Shown here one piece after another: positions 60,395 through 64,000 of a stretch of 64,000 bases of DNA (position 1 is its first letter; each line of letters begins with the position of its first letter). The position numbers and the translations under genes were made by a program. Below the pieces are notes generated by a model, which was not told where the DNA came from, made no database searches, and saw only the letters and a program-made list of their open reading frames with translations. Source of the DNA: Claveliimonas bilis (lineage in GTDB: Bacteria; Bacillota; Clostridia; Lachnospirales; Lachnospiraceae); contig NZ_AP027742.1 of the NCBI RefSeq assembly GCF_030296775.1, positions 2,914,001 through 2,978,000 on the forward strand, given 5' to 3'.

Positions 60395-61774
60395 TTACTG
60401 GGCTTTTCTCGTCAGCCGAACAACCGTCTCCACATGCACCGTCTGCGGAAACATATCCACCGCCCGAACTCTCTCCAGTTCATATCCTCTTTCCCTTAAA
60501 TACTTCACATCCCTTGCAAGTGTCGCTGAATCACAGCTTACATATACAATTCGGTCAGGCTGCATTTTTACCATAGTGTTTAATACTGCTTCCTCGCATC
60601 CTTTTCTTGGAGGATCCACTACAATTACATCTGCGTAGATTCCCTCTTTTTCATATTTTTCAGGAAGAACGTCTTCTGCTTTTCCAACATAAAAGTCTGC
60701 ATTATCAATGCTATTTATCCTGGCATTATTTTTCGCATCATCAATGGCCTGCGGTACAATCTCAACTCCATATACCTGCTTTGCCTTTTGTGCAAGGAAC
60801 AAAGAAATTGTCCCGATTCCGCAGTATAGATCCCATACCGTTTCTTTTCCGGTAAGGCCCGCATACTCCAAGGCTGTCCCATAGAGCTTTTCTGTCTGTA
60901 TTGGATTCACCTGATAAAAAGACAGGGGAGAAATCTGATATTTTACATTTCCAATGTAATCCGTAATATAGTCTTTGCCCCAGATTGTTTTTATACAGCT
61001 TCCCATAATGACATTTGTTTTTTCCTCATTCACACTATATGAAATACTCGTCATTCCCTCAATATGGGTAAGCTGTCGGACCAGTTCATCACTGTGCGGC
61101 AGCGTTTTTCCATTAATCACAAGACAGACCATCATTTCTTTTGTTGTAAAGCCTTTTCGGATCAGGATATGACGCACCAATCCCGTATGCGTTTCTTCAT
61201 TGTAGGCTTCCACTTTGTACTTTTCCATGAAAGTCAAAATTATCTGAAGTACTTCTCGATTCTCTTCCGCTCCAAGCGCACAGTCACCGTCAGGTACCGG
61301 TATGATCGAATGGGTTCGCCCTGCATAGAATCCTACTGTCAGTTTCCCGTCCCTCGTTCTTCCAATGGGGAACTGAGCCTTGTTTCGGTACCGAAACGGC
61401 TGCTCCATGCCGCATATGGGCTCCATCACTTTGTCCAGCATTTCCGGACTGATATCGCCAAGGCGAATCAGATTGTTGCGGACTTTTTCATGTTTAAAGG
61501 CAAGCTGGCTGTCATAGCTCATTTCCTGGATCTGACATCCTCCACATTGACGTGCGGCCGGACACCTTGCCGAAATTCGTTCATCAGATGATTGAATAAT
61601 ATTCATTAATTTTGCATATCCATAATTTTTCTTAGCTTTCATAATTTTGGCTTCCACCACATCGCCAACTATGGCGTCTTTAATGAACAGAGTATATCCA
61701 TCTACCTTTCCGATTCCCTCTCCTCCGATGCCAATATCCTTGATTTCTACTGTAACAATATCATTTTTCTGCAT
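60395..61774 (-). CDS. rlmD: 23S rRNA (uracil(1939)-C(5))-methyltransferase RlmD
   Basis: A 459-residue RumA/TrmA-type methyltransferase. An N-terminal TRAM domain (about 1-60; VTVEIKDIGIGGEGIGKVDG) is followed by the iron-sulfur cysteines in CPAARQCGGCQIQ. The SAM-binding region is WDLYCGIGTISLFLAQ, with VVVDPPRKGC and the catalytic Cys in VYVSCDSATLARD. It methylates a conserved uracil in 23S rRNA; because several Firmicutes paralogs (RlmCD, TrmA-like) share the motifs, the exact target is inferred. Confidence 0.87.
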   Translation of the reverse strand: MQKNDIVTVEIKDIGIGGEGIGKVDGYTLFIKDAIVGDVVEAKIMKAKKNYGYAKLMNIIQSSDERISARCPAARQCGGCQIQEMSYDSQLAFKHEKVRNNLIRLGDISPEMLDKVMEPICGMEQPFRYRNKAQFPIGRTRDGKLTVGFYAGRTHSIIPVPDGDCALGAEENREVLQIILTFMEKYKVEAYNEETHTGLVRHILIRKGFTTKEMMVCLVINGKTLPHSDELVRQLTHIEGMTSISYSVNEEKTNVIMGSCIKTIWGKDYITDYIGNVKYQISPLSFYQVNPIQTEKLYGTALEYAGLTGKETVWDLYCGIGTISLFLAQKAKQVYGVEIVPQAIDDAKNNARINSIDNADFYVGKAEDVLPEKYEKEGIYADVIVVDPPRKGCEEAVLNTMVKMQPDRIVYVSCDSATLARDVKYLRERGYELERVRAVDMFPQTVHVETVVRLTRKAQ

Positions 61775-61820
61775 AAAAATACTCCATTTTTACAAAAATA
61801 CCCACCATTAATATCAATTT

Positions 61821-61853
61821 GGGACGTAGTACTTTTGAAGTTTACTACGTCCC
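61821..61853 (-). terminator. Hairpin after yhaM sharing the core of the palindrome at 15221
   Basis: GGGACGTAGTA (61821-61831) and TACTACGTCCC (61843-61853) pair perfectly, with further CTT/AAG pairing in the loop. It starts 21 bases after the YhaM stop codon. Its core ACGTAGTA and TTTACTACGT match the palindrome at 15221-15285. Confidence 0.65.
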
Positions 61854-61873
61854 CGTTAACAGTTTATTCACAT

Positions 61874-62815
61874 TTATATCGATGTTTTCCGCAGGTTTGT
61901 CTCGAACAGGCGATTATATCCCAGCCAGTCTTTGCTGTTTTTGTCTTTGAAGATTTCTGTCAGTGTCTGCATTTTTGCGTCTGTGCAGTCTGCGAAGTGA
62001 AGCGCCATCGCCTCTGCCAGAGCCGGCTTTTTCGGTGAACCGTATTCCAATTCGCCGTGATGAGCGATAACGCAGTGTTTCAGTTCATTTGCCAGTTTTT
62101 CCGGAAAGTCCGGTATTTCTCTGATTGCGTCGCTGATCATTTCCACGCCGATCACAATATGTCCGAGAAGCTGACCATCGTCGGTATAATCGTTTGTCGG
62201 AAAGGGGGAAAGTTCTTTCATTTTCCCGATATCGTGGCACATTGCTGCCGTATAGAGCAGATCCCGGTTGAGGATCGGATATGCACCTGCCATGTACTCG
62301 CAGAATTTCACGACACTTAATGTATGTTCCAAAAGGCCTCCGGAAAATCCGTGATGTACGCTTTTGGCTGCCGAATGTGCTTTAAACTTTTTAATAAATT
62401 TTTCGTCTTTTTCAAAATAATATTCTATCACCTGACGAAGATATGGATTTTTAATCTGTTTGCCGTACGCCAGTAGTTCCTGATACATACTCTCCGGATT
62501 TTTCTCGGTTGTCGGCATATAATCAGCGGCGTTGTATTCGTCTTCATATGCCTTCCGTATCTGTTTAATATTCATCTGAAGCGCATTGTTATAGCTGATG
62601 ATCTCTCCATACACTTCAATAAAATCCATTTCATCATAATCTGCGATTCCTCCGGAATTTGGATCCCAGACCTTCCCGTCCAGTGTTCCTGTCTTGTCCT
62701 GTAGGATCAGATTGTCATATGGTTTCCCGTTTCTTGTTTCTGCAGAACGTTTTCCTTTGCAAAGATAAATGTTCCGAATTGTCTCTCCCTCGCAGAGAGT
62801 ATTGATATATCTCAT
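61874..62815 (-). CDS. yhaM: 3'-5' exoribonuclease YhaM family protein
   Basis: A 313-residue protein with the YhaM layout and length: an OB-fold nucleic acid domain (about 10-90; PYDNLILQDKTGTLDGKVWD) then an HD domain (about 155-290). The latter shows KSVHHGFSGGLLEHTLSVVK, the HD pair in AAMCHDIGKMKEL, and VIAHHGELEYGSP. YhaM degrades RNA and single-stranded DNA from the 3' end in a metal-dependent way. GAAAGAGGCAGCTAT precedes the ATG. It lies 29 bases after the HtrA-like gene. Confidence 0.88.
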   Translation of the reverse strand: MRYINTLCEGETIRNIYLCKGKRSAETRNGKPYDNLILQDKTGTLDGKVWDPNSGGIADYDEMDFIEVYGEIISYNNALQMNIKQIRKAYEDEYNAADYMPTTEKNPESMYQELLAYGKQIKNPYLRQVIEYYFEKDEKFIKKFKAHSAAKSVHHGFSGGLLEHTLSVVKFCEYMAGAYPILNRDLLYTAAMCHDIGKMKELSPFPTNDYTDDGQLLGHIVIGVEMISDAIREIPDFPEKLANELKHCVIAHHGELEYGSPKKPALAEAMALHFADCTDAKMQTLTEIFKDKNSKDWLGYNRLFETNLRKTSI

Positions 62816-62844
62816 ATAGCTGCCTCTTTCTAGTCTGATTTTTG

Positions 62845-64000
62845 TTATTCTTTACTTCCTATGGCCACTGTAAAATCAATGTCCACGTAACCGCCGTTTC
62901 CCTGTCTTTTTCCTTCTACTTTAATTTCTTTTCCAGCATCCAGTTCCATCAGGGCATTCGTATATCCACTCAGCGTGGAAATACTGGTTTTTCCAATGCG
63001 GGTGATCACATCCCCGCTTTGAATCCCTGCCTTCATGGCCGGAGAATCCGCTGCAACTTCCTGCACATAAATTCCTTCCGGAAGCCCCTGCTGTTCTGCA
63101 AGATCCTCTGTTACTGTCACGCTTAAGATTCCAAGATAAGGAACGGCTTTATTATTCGACAGAAATTCAACGGCTTTTTTCAAATCAGAAATGCCATAGG
63201 CGATGACCTGCCCCTGCCCTTCTTCACCCAAAAGCGTCTGATCTATGATTCCAACGATCTGTCCGTCCGTATCAGCCAAAATACCTGTCCCTGCCTGTGA
63301 AGACGGGATGTCTGTGCAAATGAGATCATATTGCCCATCATACTTCATTACTCTATTTGCAGTAGAAGCCGCAATGCCGATCCCCATTCCTCCGTAATAA
63401 CCGAATGGACTTCCCAAAGCAAGGATTACCTCACCTTTCAAAATACTATTGGAACTTCCCAATGTAGCAATCTGAATCTGATTCCATGCAGATTCCGACA
63501 CTGTATTTTTGGCTACAGCCAGAACCGCAATACCCAGATTATCGTCTCTCTTTTTCAGGCTTGCCGGATAAGTCTTCCCGTCCGCCAGTTTGACCGTGAT
63601 ATTTGCACTGCCGCTTAATACTCTGCTGCTTCCCAAAATAAGAAGTTCTGTCCCATTATCTTCAAAGAGTACTCCTGCTGCACTGGATACCGCCGGTTCC
63701 TCATCCGACTCTTTACCGCTCCCTTCTGCCCTGATCTCCACGATGCTGCGGTTTACAGTATTTCCTATATTTATAAGAGCCCGATTCATTTCCTCATAGT
63801 CTTCAACTGTCAGAGTCTGCGCCTCCTGCGTTTCTCCCTGCCCTTCTGCTTCTGTCTCTTCTTCTTCCTCTTCAGGAATTGTAATTTTCTGCGGATTGCC
63901 GGCAAATTTTTCCTCTGCCCAGGGTTTGAGCGCACAAAATCCTATGCATGCCGCAAGGCCAAAAACAAGACCAAGGCCTGCATACTTTAAAACGATATTC
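62845..64000 (-). CDS. HtrA/DegP-like membrane protein, probably catalytically inactive (5' partial)
   Basis: The gene runs past the window end; 384 codons are visible. A membrane segment (LGLVFGLAACIGF) is followed by an acidic linker (PEEEEEETEAEG), a trypsin-like domain and a C-terminal PDZ domain (about the last 90 residues; GIYVQEVAADSPAMKAGIQS). The usual TNNHVV reads LGSSRVL, so His is replaced. The DLAVL Asp reads GIAVL, and the GNSGG loop reads SQAGTGI, losing the Ser. All three triad positions appear lost, so this is likely a pseudoprotease working in binding or signalling at the membrane. Whether the alignment at Ser is exact needs structure modelling. Confidence 0.8.
   Translation of the reverse strand, partial: NIVLKYAGLGLVFGLAACIGFCALKPWAEEKFAGNPQKITIPEEEEEETEAEGQGETQEAQTLTVEDYEEMNRALINIGNTVNRSIVEIRAEGSGKESDEEPAVSSAAGVLFEDNGTELLILGSSRVLSGSANITVKLADGKTYPASLKKRDDNLGIAVLAVAKNTVSESAWNQIQIATLGSSNSILKGEVILALGSPFGYYGGMGIGIAASTANRVMKYDGQYDLICTDIPSSQAGTGILADTDGQIVGIIDQTLLGEEGQGQVIAYGISDLKKAVEFLSNNKAVPYLGILSVTVTEDLAEQQGLPEGIYVQEVAADSPAMKAGIQSGDVITRIGKTSISTLSGYTNALMELDAGKEIKVEGKRQGNGGYVDIDFTVAIGSKE

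Overview
The window looks like the chromosome of a gut Clostridium-cluster Firmicute, most likely a Lachnospiraceae member. The clues are AGGAGG-type ribosome sites, ClpC with a UVR motif, YitT, DUF554, YhaM, ROK and PucR regulators, and a NahK-like kinase typical of mucin or milk glycan users. Most genes are on the minus strand. Species was not determined and no database was searched.

Layout: 0-1.5 kb holds a SPOR-domain cell-wall amidase and a 5'-truncated Cu/Zn superoxide dismutase remnant. 1.4-5.6 kb is a MoxR ATPase / DUF2201 VWA / LRR / DUF3783 operon. 5.7-7.4 kb has a nitroreductase and a DUF554 protein. 7.4-15.1 kb is a PucR-led cluster (OPT transporter, DUF917, DUF1177, AroM, M29-like aminopeptidase, Asp/Glu racemase) of unknown substrate. 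15.2-23.7 kb carries a NahK-like kinase, YitT, amidohydrolase, BrnQ, HD hydrolase, MFS and AraC genes. 23.8-29.8 kb is a second PucR-led cluster (NCS1 permease, M29-like peptidase, signal-less solute-binding protein, M19 dipeptidase).

29.9-37.9 kb is the most interesting part. It is a visibly AT-richer operon joining a MetQNI-type ABC importer to nitrogenase-like K, D and H subunits, a NifB-type radical SAM enzyme and a separate NifX/NifB-C domain protein. An XRE regulator and an IS200-type element lie upstream. NifE, NifN, NifV and a homocitrate-type cofactor histidine are missing, so it is unlikely to fix nitrogen. The nearest described concept is the methylthio-alkane reductase (MarBHDK), and the methionine-type importer suggests an organosulfur substrate; this is inference.

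39.1-46.8 kb is a pentitol operon (sugar ABC transporter, polyol dehydrogenase, xylulokinase) with a divergent ROK regulator. An IS481-like element with unusually long 26-bp flanking repeats follows, then MarR, AraC/GyrI-like and MATE genes, the last behind a possible attenuator. 51-54 kb is mcsA-like/clpC. 54-59 kb is a BceAB-type ABC exporter with a NarL-type two-component system. 59-64 kb holds a Fic protein with an internal heptad repeat, RlmD, YhaM and an HtrA-like protein, cut by the window edge, whose catalytic triad appears lost.
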